Of a stretch of 64,000 nucleotides of DNA, positions 8,508 to 17,673 are shown in pieces (within the stretch, counting starts at the first letter, position 1; each line of letters opens with the position of its first letter). The translations under genes and the position numbers were made by a program. Where the stretch lies: NCBI GenBank assembly GCA_023701205.1, contig JAMPXJ010000001.1, positions 220,869 through 284,868 of the forward strand. Direction: 5' to 3'. Source of the stretch: Oligoflexia bacterium. Lineage in GTDB: Bacteria; Bdellovibrionota; UBA1018. The notes beneath the pieces were generated by a model that was not told the DNA's origin, searched no databases, and saw nothing but the letters and a program-made list of their open reading frames with translations.

Positions 8508-8921
8508 CTAATCTCGAAAGACGCTCGCGCTATAATAGTCCGCTGCTTCAACATAAATCTCAAGATGGCATCCCGGCTCCATACGGATCGCAACCCGATT
8601 ATCGCGTCCCGCGGGATTCACTCCGTCAGGCTTCACGAGCACCAGATCGGAGCCCAGCTCCGGAAAAGGGCAGTCGTTCGCCTTCATCTCGAGAACGATC
8701 GTCTGAACTCCGGGTAAGCCGGTCTCCGACAGGTAATCGAAGCGATGCCCGGCTTCGAAGCGAACGGGGGCGTCCAGCACGAGCTCCTGAAGCAGAAAGT
8801 ACTTGATCCCCCAGTGGAGGTCGCCCCATTCCATCCGTTCTCCCGCATCCGCTCGCACCGGGAAGCACTGTAAAAGCGAGGCCAGCAGCAGCACCGTACA
8901 AAAGAAGGGATTTTTTGCCAT
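8508..8921 (-). CDS. Small secreted protein of unknown function
   Basis: The 137-residue protein has a clear signal peptide (FCTVLLLASLLQC, cleavage near VRADA). The mature part contains aromatic and acidic residues and two cysteines (NDCPF and PGCHL) that may form a disulphide. No family is recognised. The start has no strong ribosome-binding site. It is followed four bases later by the interrupted small membrane-protein gene, so both probably belonged to one transcript. Confidence 0.6.
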   Translation of the reverse strand: MAKNPFFCTVLLLASLLQCFPVRADAGERMEWGDLHWGIKYFLLQELVLDAPVRFEAGHRFDYLSETGLPGVQTIVLEMKANDCPFPELGSDLVLVKPDGVNPAGRDNRVAIRMEPGCHLEIYVEAADYYSASVFRD

Positions 8922-9030
8922 GGCAGGAGCACACCATAGGGTCGGTCCGTTGGCAAGACGCCCCGCCGCGCATACCCAATTCTGAAGTCGCCAGGAACGA
9001 GCCGATAGGATATGGAAATCGGAATTCCTT

Positions 9031-9705
9031 ATGTGCGGCCGGGCATACGAAACCTACACTGACGAGGAGCTGGCATTCCGTTATCTCGGGCGGAATCCGC
9101 TGAATCTACCCAAACGCGCGCCCAACTACAATTTCGCGCCCACGCAGCTCTCGCCCGTGGTCCGGGTGGTCGATGGCGAACGTCGCGTCGAACTCATGCA
9201 TTGGCAGCTCATTCCCGCGTGGGAGCCGGAGTTCAAGACCCGGCTCTCTACGATCAATGCTCGCAGCGAGAGCGTTTTTGAGAGCCGCCTCTACAAGGAC
9301 CTGGTCCTTCGCCAGCGCTGCATCGTGCCGCTCAGCGGGTTTTTCGAGTGGAAGCGCGAGCCGGACGGCAAGCATCCCTATGCCATCCGCTTGAAAGACG
9401 AGCCCATCATGAGTGTCGCGGGAATCTGGAATGCCTGGCACAAAGGCTCCTCTTCGGAACGGCTTTCGTTCTCGATTCTGACGACGGAGGCCAACTCCTT
9501 CATGAGTTCCATTCATGATCGGATGCCGCTGATCCTCTCCAGGGAAAACGAGGAGGGCTGGCTCGATCCGGAGCTGCGCGAGCCGCGGGCGATCCGGGAG
9601 CTGCTGAGGCCCTGTCCGGAGGATTGGCTCGAGGCCTGCGAGATTTCAACCCGGGTGAACGCGCCTCGAAACAACGATCCGGAGATCCTGAAGGCGGTGA
9701 GATAG
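9031..9705 (+). CDS. yedK: SRAP domain DNA-protein crosslink protein (YedK/HMCES)
   Basis: The protein begins MCGR, placing the catalytic cysteine at position 2, which forms a thiazolidine crosslink with abasic sites in single-stranded DNA once Met1 is removed. Other family signatures are visible: NYNFAPTQ, WQLIPAW, NARSE, CIVPLSGFFEW (with the conserved glutamate), FSILTTEAN and IHDRMPLIL with the active-site histidine. Length (224) matches the family. It protects abasic sites during replication. It stands alone, convergent with the barrel protein gene 8 bases downstream. Start choice is fixed by the required Met-Cys. Confidence 0.95.
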   Translation: MCGRAYETYTDEELAFRYLGRNPLNLPKRAPNYNFAPTQLSPVVRVVDGERRVELMHWQLIPAWEPEFKTRLSTINARSESVFESRLYKDLVLRQRCIVPLSGFFEWKREPDGKHPYAIRLKDEPIMSVAGIWNAWHKGSSSERLSFSILTTEANSFMSSIHDRMPLILSRENEEGWLDPELREPRAIRELLRPCPEDWLEACEISTRVNAPRNNDPEILKAVR

Positions 9706-9713
9706 CTCCCGCG

Positions 9714-10751
9714 TCACCATTGCACGCCGATCCCGAGCGACAGCGTCCGGGCCTCCAGGGAAACTTCCCTTCCGGCGCGCGAATCCGGATGGATCAGCCG
9801 CAGCGAGGACAGGTCCAGATTCACGCTCAGGGAGCGTCCGCTCCGCCAATGCCAATGGTGGGCCAGGCCGAGGGCGGTCTCGCGGCTGCGCAGGGACAAG
9901 GGAACGATGCCGTCCGTGATGGGCGAGAACTTCAGATAGCCCGAAATGGAGCGCCTGAGTCCGGTGAAGTAGCGGAACTGGGGGTAGAGCTGCGGTCCGG
10001 CGATGTTTCGAAAGCCGAACTCCGCCGAAGGAACGCTCATGGTGAGGAAGTAGATGCCGCCGAGCAGGGAAACAGAAAGGCGATCCGACTCGAGCATCTC
10101 CCAGCCGGCACGGAGATTCACGCCGAAAAAACGAGCCTGGTCGGTCTCGCGCTCCGCGCCGAACGGGAGAAGATTCGCGAAGCCGCTGGCTTGAAGTTCC
10201 CATTGTCGTGGCACGAGCGTCGTGCGGACGTTCAGCTGGAGTGTCGGGCTGAACCAGCCGCGGCGGCTCAGGTCGGTTTCGGAGTAGCTCAACGAAGTGA
10301 TCGCCAGGCCGAGATGAGTGCGGATCCGCGAGGCCGCGGTGGTCTGGATTTCGAGGCGATCCCGTCGCTCCTCGAAATCCGGGACGACGACGGTGACTTC
10401 CTGGGTCTCGACTTCTCCAAGGAGCCCGACGGCGCGCAACGTGATCCGTGTTTCGACGCTTTCGAGGGGGAGCTCCAATACGAAGTTCCCTTGGGAATCC
10501 GTCGGGATCTCCTCTTCCCAGAGGAGCTGCCATTGGGCCCGCGCGAAGTGGCCGGGAATCCGGGCGAGCAGGGCCGGCCCGTGCGCCAGGTTCACGGTGG
10601 AGATTTCGAGCTTTTCCGGATGGATACTGAGACCCGCGATCCCGGGTCGGGAAGCCGGGGCTGCCGGCGTGACGTCAGTTGCGGAAAAGGCCGGTGCCCC
10701 GGGTAGGGCAAGAAGCAACAATAGTGAAAGCAATCTTTTCTGCTCTCTCAT
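9714..10751 (-). CDS. Outer-membrane beta-barrel-like protein coupled to SpoIIE phosphatase
   Basis: The 345-residue protein has a signal peptide (LLSLLLLLALPGAPAFSA), a short Ig-like or surface region to about residue 130, then alternating amphipathic strands ending in a terminal aromatic (GIGVQW), as expected for an outer-membrane barrel. I do not recognise the specific family. Its ATG overlaps the stop of the upstream phosphatase gene by four bases, so the pair is translationally coupled. A signalling phosphatase and an outer-membrane protein translated together suggest a shared envelope function. Confidence 0.6.
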   Translation of the reverse strand: MREQKRLLSLLLLLALPGAPAFSATDVTPAAPASRPGIAGLSIHPEKLEISTVNLAHGPALLARIPGHFARAQWQLLWEEEIPTDSQGNFVLELPLESVETRITLRAVGLLGEVETQEVTVVVPDFEERRDRLEIQTTAASRIRTHLGLAITSLSYSETDLSRRGWFSPTLQLNVRTTLVPRQWELQASGFANLLPFGAERETDQARFFGVNLRAGWEMLESDRLSVSLLGGIYFLTMSVPSAEFGFRNIAGPQLYPQFRYFTGLRRSISGYLKFSPITDGIVPLSLRSRETALGLAHHWHWRSGRSLSVNLDLSSLRLIHPDSRAGREVSLEARTLSLGIGVQW

Positions 10752-12652
10752 ACCGCCTCCGTGAGTCGCTGGTTTCTGGGTACGCGGCCGACGACCAGAG
10801 TGACGTCATCCGAGAGCGAGCTCGCGGCGCTCCCGAGGAATTCGGAAAAGCCCGCCAGCACCCGATCGCGCGCCTGTTCGGGGGAGCACTCCTCGTCCCG
10901 CGCCCTGACCAGCAGGTCCAGCAGGAGCGACTTGGGCCAGCGCTGCTCGTTGGTATTATGGCACTCGAAGAGCCCATCCGTCGCCCAAAAGATCAGGTCA
11001 TCTTCCTGAAGACGAAAGGACGAGACTTCCACCTCGGGATCGGGGCCTTCTCCCAGGGCGGATCCGCCGCCCGCGGCCGCCGGCACGAATTCCCGCGAGC
11101 CGGATCGAAGCACGAGCGGCGGTCGATGGCCCGCATTGGCGGAGAGGAGCTCTCCCGTGCGCAAGTCAAGGATCGCACCTGTCATTGGCAGCGAGGCCGA
11201 TCCTTTGGCGGACCGAAGGGTCGCGGAGTTGAGGCTTCGCATCGTCTCGAGAAGCCAGCGGCGCGCCTCGTCGGGGCTGCCCAGCTCCTGGTCGATCCGG
11301 GTGAGAAAGGCCCCCTGGACAGCGGCGGTCAGCAACGCAGCTGAGACGCCGTGTCCCGTGACGTCGCCGATCAGGATCGCGAGAAAGTTCCCCATCCGGC
11401 TGAACTGCCACCAGTCGCCGGCGCACTCCGTGCTGGGAAGCAGCGTGCCCGACAGCTCGAAACGCCCATCCCGGAACGCTTCCTGAGGAAGAAATCGCGT
11501 TTGAAGACTTCGGGCCGTCTCGAGCTCAAGCTGCATGCGCGCTTTCTGCGCGGTCGCGGCGAGCAGCTCCTGGATCCGGCCGGACATGAGGTCGAACGCG
11601 GAAGCCAGCCCGCTCACCTCGTCGGCGACCCAGACCGGAGCATGGACTCGCCCCGAGAAGTTCCCTTCGGCGATTCGATGCGTGGCCTGCCAGATCTCGC
11701 GGAGGCGCGCCGTGAGGCGGCGGGCGAGCACGACGGCGATCCCGATTCCGATGATCAGGATTCCGGCTCCCGCCCAGGCGAAGCGCCGGCGCAGAAGATC
11801 GAGGGCTTCGAACGCGGCATCCTTCGGAAGAAAGCCGATCGCCATGAGCTCTCGGCCTCCGAGCCGTCGATAGGAGGCAAGCCATGCCTGGCCTTCAGGC
11901 GTGACCAGCTCGCGTGCGCCTTCCTCGAAATCCGAGCGCGCGAGCTCCTTCTGTGCCGCGGCGAAATCGGAATTCCTCATTCCCGGCGGATCGAGCGAAA
12001 CGACCTCCCGGCCGTCCTGCTGGACCAGTCGGAAGGAGAGGTCCCTCCGGAACCGCCAGTTCTTCGCGAGGGGGCTGAGATCCAGCAGCACGATCATCAT
12101 CAGCGGTTCGCCCGTGGCGGCATGCCCTTTGACGCCGATCGGGATGAGGTGTTCCTCGAGCTTCCCCCCGATCAGCTCCCCGGAGTCGGGGAACCGCGCG
12201 GGTGTCCAGCCCAGAAGGCCGGGCAGGGCCGGCAGCGCGAGCCGCTGCGCGCGCGTTTCCGGCAGGAACTGCTCGAGAACTTCGAAGCGCTCTCCCGCGG
12301 GCTTGAGCAGGATCGCCGACTGGATATGAAAGGCTTCCCGTCCGCGCTCGAAGGTCGCGCGCAGGCCGTCGGTCCCTGCGGCGGGGCTGGCCAGGCTCTC
12401 GAGCCAGCGCGCGAAGAGCGCCGCGCGCCGGATCGCATTGTCGGCGCCTTCGGCCGCGCTTCGCAGCTCGGCCAGATTGTGCTCGAAAAGATAAGAGGTC
12501 TTGTCCTCCACGAGCAGGGAGGTCGCGATCCAGAGGTAGGCCCAGAGGCTTGCGCCCAGGCTCGCCGCGAGGAGTGCCACGAATTTGCTTCTGAGGGAGA
12601 GATGGAGCTTAGGGCTAGTCACTCGGATATTCCAGTACTTGCTGTTCGGCAC
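10748..12652 (-). CDS. Membrane SpoIIE-type PP2C phosphatase with HAMP domain
   Basis: The 634-residue protein has an N-terminal helix (VALLAASLGASLWAYLWIA), an extracytoplasmic sensor of about 230 residues and a second helix (WAGAGILIIGIGIAVVLA). A HAMP linker follows, then a coiled segment and a C-terminal SpoIIE/RsbU phosphatase domain. Metal-site features are visible: GDWWQF, ILIGDVTGHGVSAAL, LLSANAGHRPPLVL and WATDGLFE. Such enzymes dephosphorylate STAS-domain anti-sigma antagonists after sensing an envelope signal. A STAS-like protein is encoded nearby at 14651. The divergent FecR-like gene starts 79 bases away, so the two promoters share one short region. Confidence 0.9.
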   Translation of the reverse strand: MPNSKYWNIRVTSPKLHLSLRSKFVALLAASLGASLWAYLWIATSLLVEDKTSYLFEHNLAELRSAAEGADNAIRRAALFARWLESLASPAAGTDGLRATFERGREAFHIQSAILLKPAGERFEVLEQFLPETRAQRLALPALPGLLGWTPARFPDSGELIGGKLEEHLIPIGVKGHAATGEPLMMIVLLDLSPLAKNWRFRRDLSFRLVQQDGREVVSLDPPGMRNSDFAAAQKELARSDFEEGARELVTPEGQAWLASYRRLGGRELMAIGFLPKDAAFEALDLLRRRFAWAGAGILIIGIGIAVVLARRLTARLREIWQATHRIAEGNFSGRVHAPVWVADEVSGLASAFDLMSGRIQELLAATAQKARMQLELETARSLQTRFLPQEAFRDGRFELSGTLLPSTECAGDWWQFSRMGNFLAILIGDVTGHGVSAALLTAAVQGAFLTRIDQELGSPDEARRWLLETMRSLNSATLRSAKGSASLPMTGAILDLRTGELLSANAGHRPPLVLRSGSREFVPAAAGGGSALGEGPDPEVEVSSFRLQEDDLIFWATDGLFECHNTNEQRWPKSLLLDLLVRARDEECSPEQARDRVLAGFSEFLGSAASSLSDDVTLVVGRVPRNQRLTEAV

Positions 12653-12731
12653 CTCGGGCGGCTGAATTGAGTGGCAAAGATTGCGGCCGGACAGCAGTTG
12701 AATTCATGGCCCGAACGACCGATAGCGTGGA

Positions 12732-14618
12732 GTGGGAGTTGCGCGCGAAGTTCTCAAGGCCCGGGCTCTGGATGCCGGGATTCTGGCGATCTGCCTGGCC
12801 CTGGGCGGGAGCGCCATTTTTCTGGCGATCTCCGGCGGGTACTGGGTCGGAGAGCACTCGGCGGGATGGTATCCCCGCGCGGAGACCGGTCTGACGGCGG
12901 TGTTGTCGCGGATTTCGGGGACGGTGCGGTATCGCCCTGCAGCCACTCCGCTATGGCGGGATCTCTTCGGCGAGCCGAAGGTCATTCAGGACGGATCCTC
13001 TGTTTTCACGGGTGCGCAAAGTCGGGCGCGCCTTCAGATCCGGGAGCTGGTGCTTGAGCTCATGCCCGACTCGCTCGTGAGCCTGGAGAGCCCGCGCCAA
13101 TCAGAGGGCTTCGAGGCTTTCCGGATCGGCAACGGCCGCGTGCGGCTCGCTTTGCCTTCGCGCCAGGGCGCCCTGCGCGTGGCTACGGGCTCGAAAAGCT
13201 ATCTCCTGCGCTTTGATTCGCGCGCGGATCTTTCGGAATCCACGCGTACGGTGGAACTGGAGGCGGAGAAGGACGGTGCGCCGCTTCTGTTGCGCAGCGA
13301 CTTCCCGTTGCGGATCGGCCCCGAGGGCGCGCTCCTCGAAAAAGGAATGGAAGCCGTGTTGAGCGAGGGGAGGGCGGCGATCCACGCCCCGCTCGCCGAG
13401 CTCCAGGCGCCCTTGGCAGGAGCACGGATTCTGGCTGCCGGGGACGCGCCCGCGCCGGTTGAGTTTCGTTTCGCGCGCGTTGGCGAGAAGCCGGTAGTCG
13501 TCGAGATCCAAGGTCCGCTGCCCGCGGAGGCTTTCCGTAGGCTCAGCGTGCCTGCGGGCGGGGCGGGCGCGAAAATCGAGCTGGGCGTAGGCGCCTATCG
13601 CTGGCGGGTCGTTGGGCAGGACGCTGCGCGCGCGACAGGCTGGGCGGATTTCGAGGTGCTCCCCCTGGCGCCTCCCGGAGTGATCGGCCCTTTGGATGGG
13701 GCCACGGTCGGTTTCGAGAAGGCGACGGTTCGTCTTACCTGGGAGCCTCTGGCGCCGGGCTTGGTCCCGGAGGTCCGGTTTTCCGGAATCTCCGAGCCGA
13801 TACGCGGAGAGCTCGATGGCCTCACGCTGGAGCTGCCGCCGGGCGAGCACACCTGGCAGGTTCGCACTCGAGCGGAGAGTGGCGCCGTTTCGGAGTGGAG
13901 CGCGCCGAGAATGGTGTTCGTGCATCCTTCGGCTTCGGCGATCCCTGCGGGCATCGTATATCCCGCCATCGCGATCGCGGCCCCATCGCCCAGGAAGCTC
14001 CAGGCATCGCCTCTCGCGCGGGGAGTGATCGAGATTCTCCCAGCGATCAAGAGACTGACCCGCGATGGTCCGGGCTCGCGCTATTCGGAGGTCGTGGAGT
14101 TCCGGTGGAAGCGGCTGGCGGGCGCCAACGCATACGAGGTGGAGATCTTTGACCGGAAGGGCGGGCGCATCGGCCCTTACCGGACCGCAACAGCGCAGGT
14201 GACGGTTCCTTCGCTGATCGATCCGGAAAAGGGGGGCTATTCCTGGCGGGTCACGGCCATCTTTTCAGACGGTTCGCGCCTGACGGGCTCTCGGCAGTTC
14301 GTTCGCGTCGAGGTCGCGCCTCCGGTCCTGAAGTTTCCCGAAGCGGGTGCGCGCGAGCGCGCCGGCGGACTCGTGATCCTGACTTGGGAGAGCCGCTCCT
14401 TCCGGGAGCGTTACCGGGTGGAGCTGGCCCGGGATGCGGGGTTCCTGCGTCGATTCGTTCCCGAGTCGGCGCAGACCCGGACAGAAGGAAAGCGTAATTA
14501 CCTGAAGCTTCGTCCGCGGGAGCCAGGCGCGTATTATTGGCGCGTGAAGGTCCTGACCGAGGGCACGGAGAGCGCCTGGAGCGAGGGTCGGCACTTTCTG
14601 CTCGAAGCGCCTCGTTGA
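12732..14618 (+). CDS. FecR domain protein with repeated Ig-like modules
   Basis: The protein of about 628 residues starts at a GTG and has one N-terminal helix (ILAICLALGGSAIFLAISGG). A FecR-like domain follows (GTVRYRPAA, SSVFTGAQSRARLQI, LMPDSLVSLE, about 60-160). The rest, to the end, contains several fibronectin or Ig-like modules with repeated WRV and YYWRVK patterns. FecR domains bind extracytoplasmic signals or cell wall. The protein is probably periplasmic, anchored in the inner membrane. It lies divergently beside the SpoIIE phosphatase and upstream of the STAS protein, suggesting one envelope-sensing unit. Downstream spacing to the STAS start is 32 bases. Confidence 0.75.
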   Translation: MGVAREVLKARALDAGILAICLALGGSAIFLAISGGYWVGEHSAGWYPRAETGLTAVLSRISGTVRYRPAATPLWRDLFGEPKVIQDGSSVFTGAQSRARLQIRELVLELMPDSLVSLESPRQSEGFEAFRIGNGRVRLALPSRQGALRVATGSKSYLLRFDSRADLSESTRTVELEAEKDGAPLLLRSDFPLRIGPEGALLEKGMEAVLSEGRAAIHAPLAELQAPLAGARILAAGDAPAPVEFRFARVGEKPVVVEIQGPLPAEAFRRLSVPAGGAGAKIELGVGAYRWRVVGQDAARATGWADFEVLPLAPPGVIGPLDGATVGFEKATVRLTWEPLAPGLVPEVRFSGISEPIRGELDGLTLELPPGEHTWQVRTRAESGAVSEWSAPRMVFVHPSASAIPAGIVYPAIAIAAPSPRKLQASPLARGVIEILPAIKRLTRDGPGSRYSEVVEFRWKRLAGANAYEVEIFDRKGGRIGPYRTATAQVTVPSLIDPEKGGYSWRVTAIFSDGSRLTGSRQFVRVEVAPPVLKFPEAGARERAGGLVILTWESRSFRERYRVELARDAGFLRRFVPESAQTRTEGKRNYLKLRPREPGAYYWRVKVLTEGTESAWSEGRHFLLEAPR

Positions 14619-14650
14619 CACGCTCAGGCTGGCGCTCTAACGTATTCAGG

Positions 14651-15199
14651 ATGTCGATCATCGCCGCTCTCGGCTCCGGCAGGAGCATCAAGATCGAAGC
14701 TCAGGTCTCTCTCGAGGAGAAGAGGGTGACGTTCGCTTTCCGGGGCGTGCTCGAGGAAGAGAAGCCCTTGGATGCCGTCGCCGAATACCTCAATGGGATG
14801 CGGCAGACGATCGAGGAGGTCGTGTTCGACCTCTCCGGGGTCGAGCGCATCAATTCTTCCGGAGTGCGCTGCTGGCTGGATTTCATGAAGAGGATCCAAG
14901 GGTATCCGTTCCGCTTCCGTTTCGGCGGGGTGAGCGAGTTCTTCCTCGAACAGGCCAACGCGAAACCTTGGATGCTCGGCAAGCGCCCCCTCCCGATCGA
15001 CAGCTTCGAAGCCCCCTACTTCTGCGAGACCTGCTCAAGCCGGACCGTGCGCACGCTGCGGACGGCGGAGCTGGATCTCAAAGCCGAGCCGTTCAGGGCG
15101 CCATCCGCCTCGTGCGAAAGCTGCGGCAAGCCCATGCGGCTTGACGAATCGGAAGAATATTTCTTTCAGTTCCTCAAACGCCTCAGCTCGCTCCGTTGA
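14651..15199 (+). CDS. STAS-like protein with C-terminal zinc ribbon
   Basis: From the ATG at 14651 the protein is 182 residues. The first 100 resemble a STAS domain: a strand-helix pattern around EEVVFDLSGVERINSSGVRC, where the serine pair after the IN motif matches the phospho-acceptor position of anti-sigma antagonists. The C-terminal part holds two CX2C pairs, C125/C128 and C155/C158, spaced as in a zinc ribbon. STAS proteins paired with SpoIIE phosphatases act in partner switching; no anti-sigma kinase is encoded nearby. The fused zinc ribbon is unusual. Its last 17 bases overlap the convergent lipoprotein gene. Confidence 0.7.
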   Translation: MSIIAALGSGRSIKIEAQVSLEEKRVTFAFRGVLEEEKPLDAVAEYLNGMRQTIEEVVFDLSGVERINSSGVRCWLDFMKRIQGYPFRFRFGGVSEFFLEQANAKPWMLGKRPLPIDSFEAPYFCETCSSRTVRTLRTAELDLKAEPFRAPSASCESCGKPMRLDESEEYFFQFLKRLSSLR

Positions 15200-17384
15200 T
15201 CGGATAGGCATACAGGGTCACGCCGCTGATCGTCCCGTCCTGAAAGGCGCAGGCGCCCGGCGCAGTGTAGTCCCCTTCGCCTTGATACGCGCCGAAGTTG
15301 GGCGCATAGACGCAGGCCTCGTTGCTCTCGCAAAGCCCGTCCTCGTCACCGATCTCGTCGCCGAGGATCTCAAAGGCGTTTCGCAGGAAGAGCCTTCCGG
15401 CGAGATCCTGCGTGGTGACGTTGCCATGGGCGGCCGCGGGGCAAGGGGCGCCCGGGATAAAAGCGTCGTTTTGCGTGTTGCCCGTGCCCGTGGTGTTTCG
15501 CAAAACCATATCGAGCGCTTTGAGGCGCCAATCGAAGATACGGCAGCTTCCCGCGGAGCAAAGCCTGTTCTGCGAGTCCGTCCAGCCTCGAAAGGGGGTT
15601 TCGAAGTTCAGCCAGTCGGCGATCGACACGTAAGGCGCTTCGCCCAGGGTATCGGAGGCGTTTTTTGAGTCGTCGCGGTAGATCGGGCCGAAAAAGGAAT
15701 TCAGGGTATCCACACCGCCGACGCGATTGAAATCAGAAGCTCCCTGAGGAGTGCAGGAGGCCCCCACGCCAGGATCCGTGCCGCCCAAGGCCTCACAAGC
15801 TTCAGGCGTGGAGAGCAGCAGATTGCCGGTGAGCTTTCCGCGCGCGACGTTAGCAAGTGTGACTGCATAGTGGGCGCCTTGAGCTATTGTCAAATCCGAG
15901 CAGTTACTGAAATACGCGCTACCCAGAGTATGACTGATCGTAACTTTGGCATGATTGCCACCGTCTTGGTTCCCGGTCAGTCCAAAAAAAACTGAATTAT
16001 CCGAAAATGAGAGCTCGACGCCACCCGTGGCCAGCACCTCGCGAAAGTAACTTGTATCAACATCGAGCTGCAGCCCCCTCATTAGAGTGGTGGCAGAAGC
16101 TTGAATTCGGGTTCCCAGGGTGTTTCTGAATTTCAAGATTGATCCAAACATAGATGTGATCTGAACCTGATCCAACCGCGCGGAACGTACCGACTGTTGC
16201 ATCAGAAGTGGCCCGCCCCAGGTCGACAGGCGGCGAAATACGGGAAAAGCGCCGGCCTGATAGTAGAGTAGGAAGGCATTGGTCGCGATTTCCGGACTGA
16301 TCATCTTGCCTTCGAGCCACGTGAATTTTGGATCTTGAGAGGCGGCGACGTGGATCAGGCAAAGGGCAGGGGAGGTAGCGATACCACACCATTCGCTATT
16401 ATCCGACTGATAGGACAGCACGGCCCCCGGCAAGGTGACGATGCCGATGCGATCGGCTCCGATGAGATAGCCGGCCGAGGTGCGCGAGGACTCCAGCGTG
16501 TAGATCGCGCCGGCGGTGCTGAGGGTTGCATAGGGCCCAACGGGATTCGCTGGCAGCGGGAGCACCGGATTGGTCCACCAGCGGGCAGGGAGGCTTGAGG
16601 CGATGGGCTGGCCGTCCCGCCGGAGAATGACGCGATTCTCCTTCCAGGCAGCGGGCTCGAGCAGGTCGGCGAGCCCCTTGGAATCCTTGAGCCCCCGCGA
16701 GCGAAAGACGACGCCCGCTCCGCCGACCGCGCAGGTCCAGTCGAAGGCCGCAAGCTCATCCGTGGCGGAAAGTCCCGTGCAGTTCGATGCGCCCGCGTAC
16801 TCGAGCTCCCGCTTCTCGCCGCCATGCAGACAGGAATAATAGCCTGTCTCGGTTCCCGCGCAAGGAGTCGAGGGAGAGGCGGCATTGACGTAGTCATTCC
16901 AGTTCGGGGCGATGGCGAAGCGGGCATTCACGTTGACGGACGAGACCGGCCTCCAACCGGCCGAAAGTGTGACGGACGAGACCTGGCCCGCGCTATCGAT
17001 CGCGCGTACGGCCGCGTAATAGGTTTTCGTAGGGTCGAGATTCAGTCCGCCCAGGCTCGGGGCCTGCGTCGCGGTTCCCGCGCTCTGCCAGTCCTTGAGG
17101 TCCGTTTCTCCCGGCGTGGTTCCCAGGGCGAATTCAAAACGATCGAGCGCATGGCTGTTTCCCGTTCCCGGATAGGTCCACCGAAGGAGGGGCGAAGAAG
17201 TCAGCGATGGCCAGGCCTCTCCATCAGAAAGCGCTGAGACCGGTGCCGGTGGGCTTCGGTCCCGGATGAAGTCGATGCAGCCGCTTCCGCCGGTCAAGGC
17301 TCCCAGAGCCAGGGCCAGGAGAGTGGCCCGGATGGAAGTCAGTGTCGTCCGGAATCGCGATCGCGGCTTAAAAGGCGATTTCAT
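15183..17384 (-). CDS. Large surface lipoprotein with fibronectin and beta-helix-like regions
   Basis: The 733-residue product has a lipobox (TGGSGC, lipidated cysteine 36) and then a fibronectin type III-like region (YYAAVRAIDSAGQVSS). A longer part has the look of a parallel beta-helix (YFSNCSDLTIAQ, VTLANVARGKLTGNLL, about 450-550). The C-terminus is rich in cysteines (about 570-730) that could form disulphides. I do not recognise a named family; similar large repeat-bearing lipoproteins are common in predatory and soil deltaproteobacterial lineages. GC content falls in parts of the gene. It overlaps the convergent STAS gene by 17 bases. Confidence 0.7.
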   Translation of the reverse strand: MKSPFKPRSRFRTTLTSIRATLLALALGALTGGSGCIDFIRDRSPPAPVSALSDGEAWPSLTSSPLLRWTYPGTGNSHALDRFEFALGTTPGETDLKDWQSAGTATQAPSLGGLNLDPTKTYYAAVRAIDSAGQVSSVTLSAGWRPVSSVNVNARFAIAPNWNDYVNAASPSTPCAGTETGYYSCLHGGEKRELEYAGASNCTGLSATDELAAFDWTCAVGGAGVVFRSRGLKDSKGLADLLEPAAWKENRVILRRDGQPIASSLPARWWTNPVLPLPANPVGPYATLSTAGAIYTLESSRTSAGYLIGADRIGIVTLPGAVLSYQSDNSEWCGIATSPALCLIHVAASQDPKFTWLEGKMISPEIATNAFLLYYQAGAFPVFRRLSTWGGPLLMQQSVRSARLDQVQITSMFGSILKFRNTLGTRIQASATTLMRGLQLDVDTSYFREVLATGGVELSFSDNSVFFGLTGNQDGGNHAKVTISHTLGSAYFSNCSDLTIAQGAHYAVTLANVARGKLTGNLLLSTPEACEALGGTDPGVGASCTPQGASDFNRVGGVDTLNSFFGPIYRDDSKNASDTLGEAPYVSIADWLNFETPFRGWTDSQNRLCSAGSCRIFDWRLKALDMVLRNTTGTGNTQNDAFIPGAPCPAAAHGNVTTQDLAGRLFLRNAFEILGDEIGDEDGLCESNEACVYAPNFGAYQGEGDYTAPGACAFQDGTISGVTLYAYPINGAS

Positions 17385-17432
17385 GAGTTCTTTTCATAGA
17401 ATCCCATGGAAATAAGGGAATGGAAATAAAAG

Positions 17433-17460
17433 TTGACTCTTGTGATCAGGTATGTAAAAG
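17433..17460 (+). promoter_or_regulatory. Candidate sigma-70 promoter before structured leader
   Basis: TTGACT (17433-17438) is followed after 16 bases by TAAAAG (17455-17460). The predicted start of transcription, near 17467, lies just before the structured element at 17471 and about 200 bases upstream of the gene at 17674. The region is AT-rich relative to its surroundings. The -10 match is only moderate. Confidence 0.35.
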
Positions 17461-17470
17461 TAATCTTACA

Positions 17471-17516
17471 GGGCGTGAAAACTGATGCTGCCTTCGGACA
17501 GCACCTCACACTGCCC
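17471..17516 (+). other. Structured RNA leader element with UUCG tetraloop
   Basis: On the plus strand the ends pair as GGGC (17471-17474) with GCCC (17513-17516) and GTGA (17475-17478) with TCAC (three bases bulged). An inner hairpin GCTG...CAGC is capped by C(TTCG)G. The cUUCGg loop exists only in plus-strand RNA, supporting function in the leader of the gene at 17674. It matches no riboswitch I recognise. A run of A, not T, follows, so it is not a simple terminator. Confidence 0.35.
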
Positions 17517-17673
17517 CTGAAAAAATCCCAAACAATCTGATTTTTTGTCGCGCCTGTTTCAGGCCAGGACCCCACGGCATTTCTCTTCTGCTGGACGTCC
17601 CTGCCCGGAATCCCCTGAAAAGACTCAGCGACGCAGCTGGAGCGGTTTGTCCGCTTCGGAAAGGCAGTGTCTT

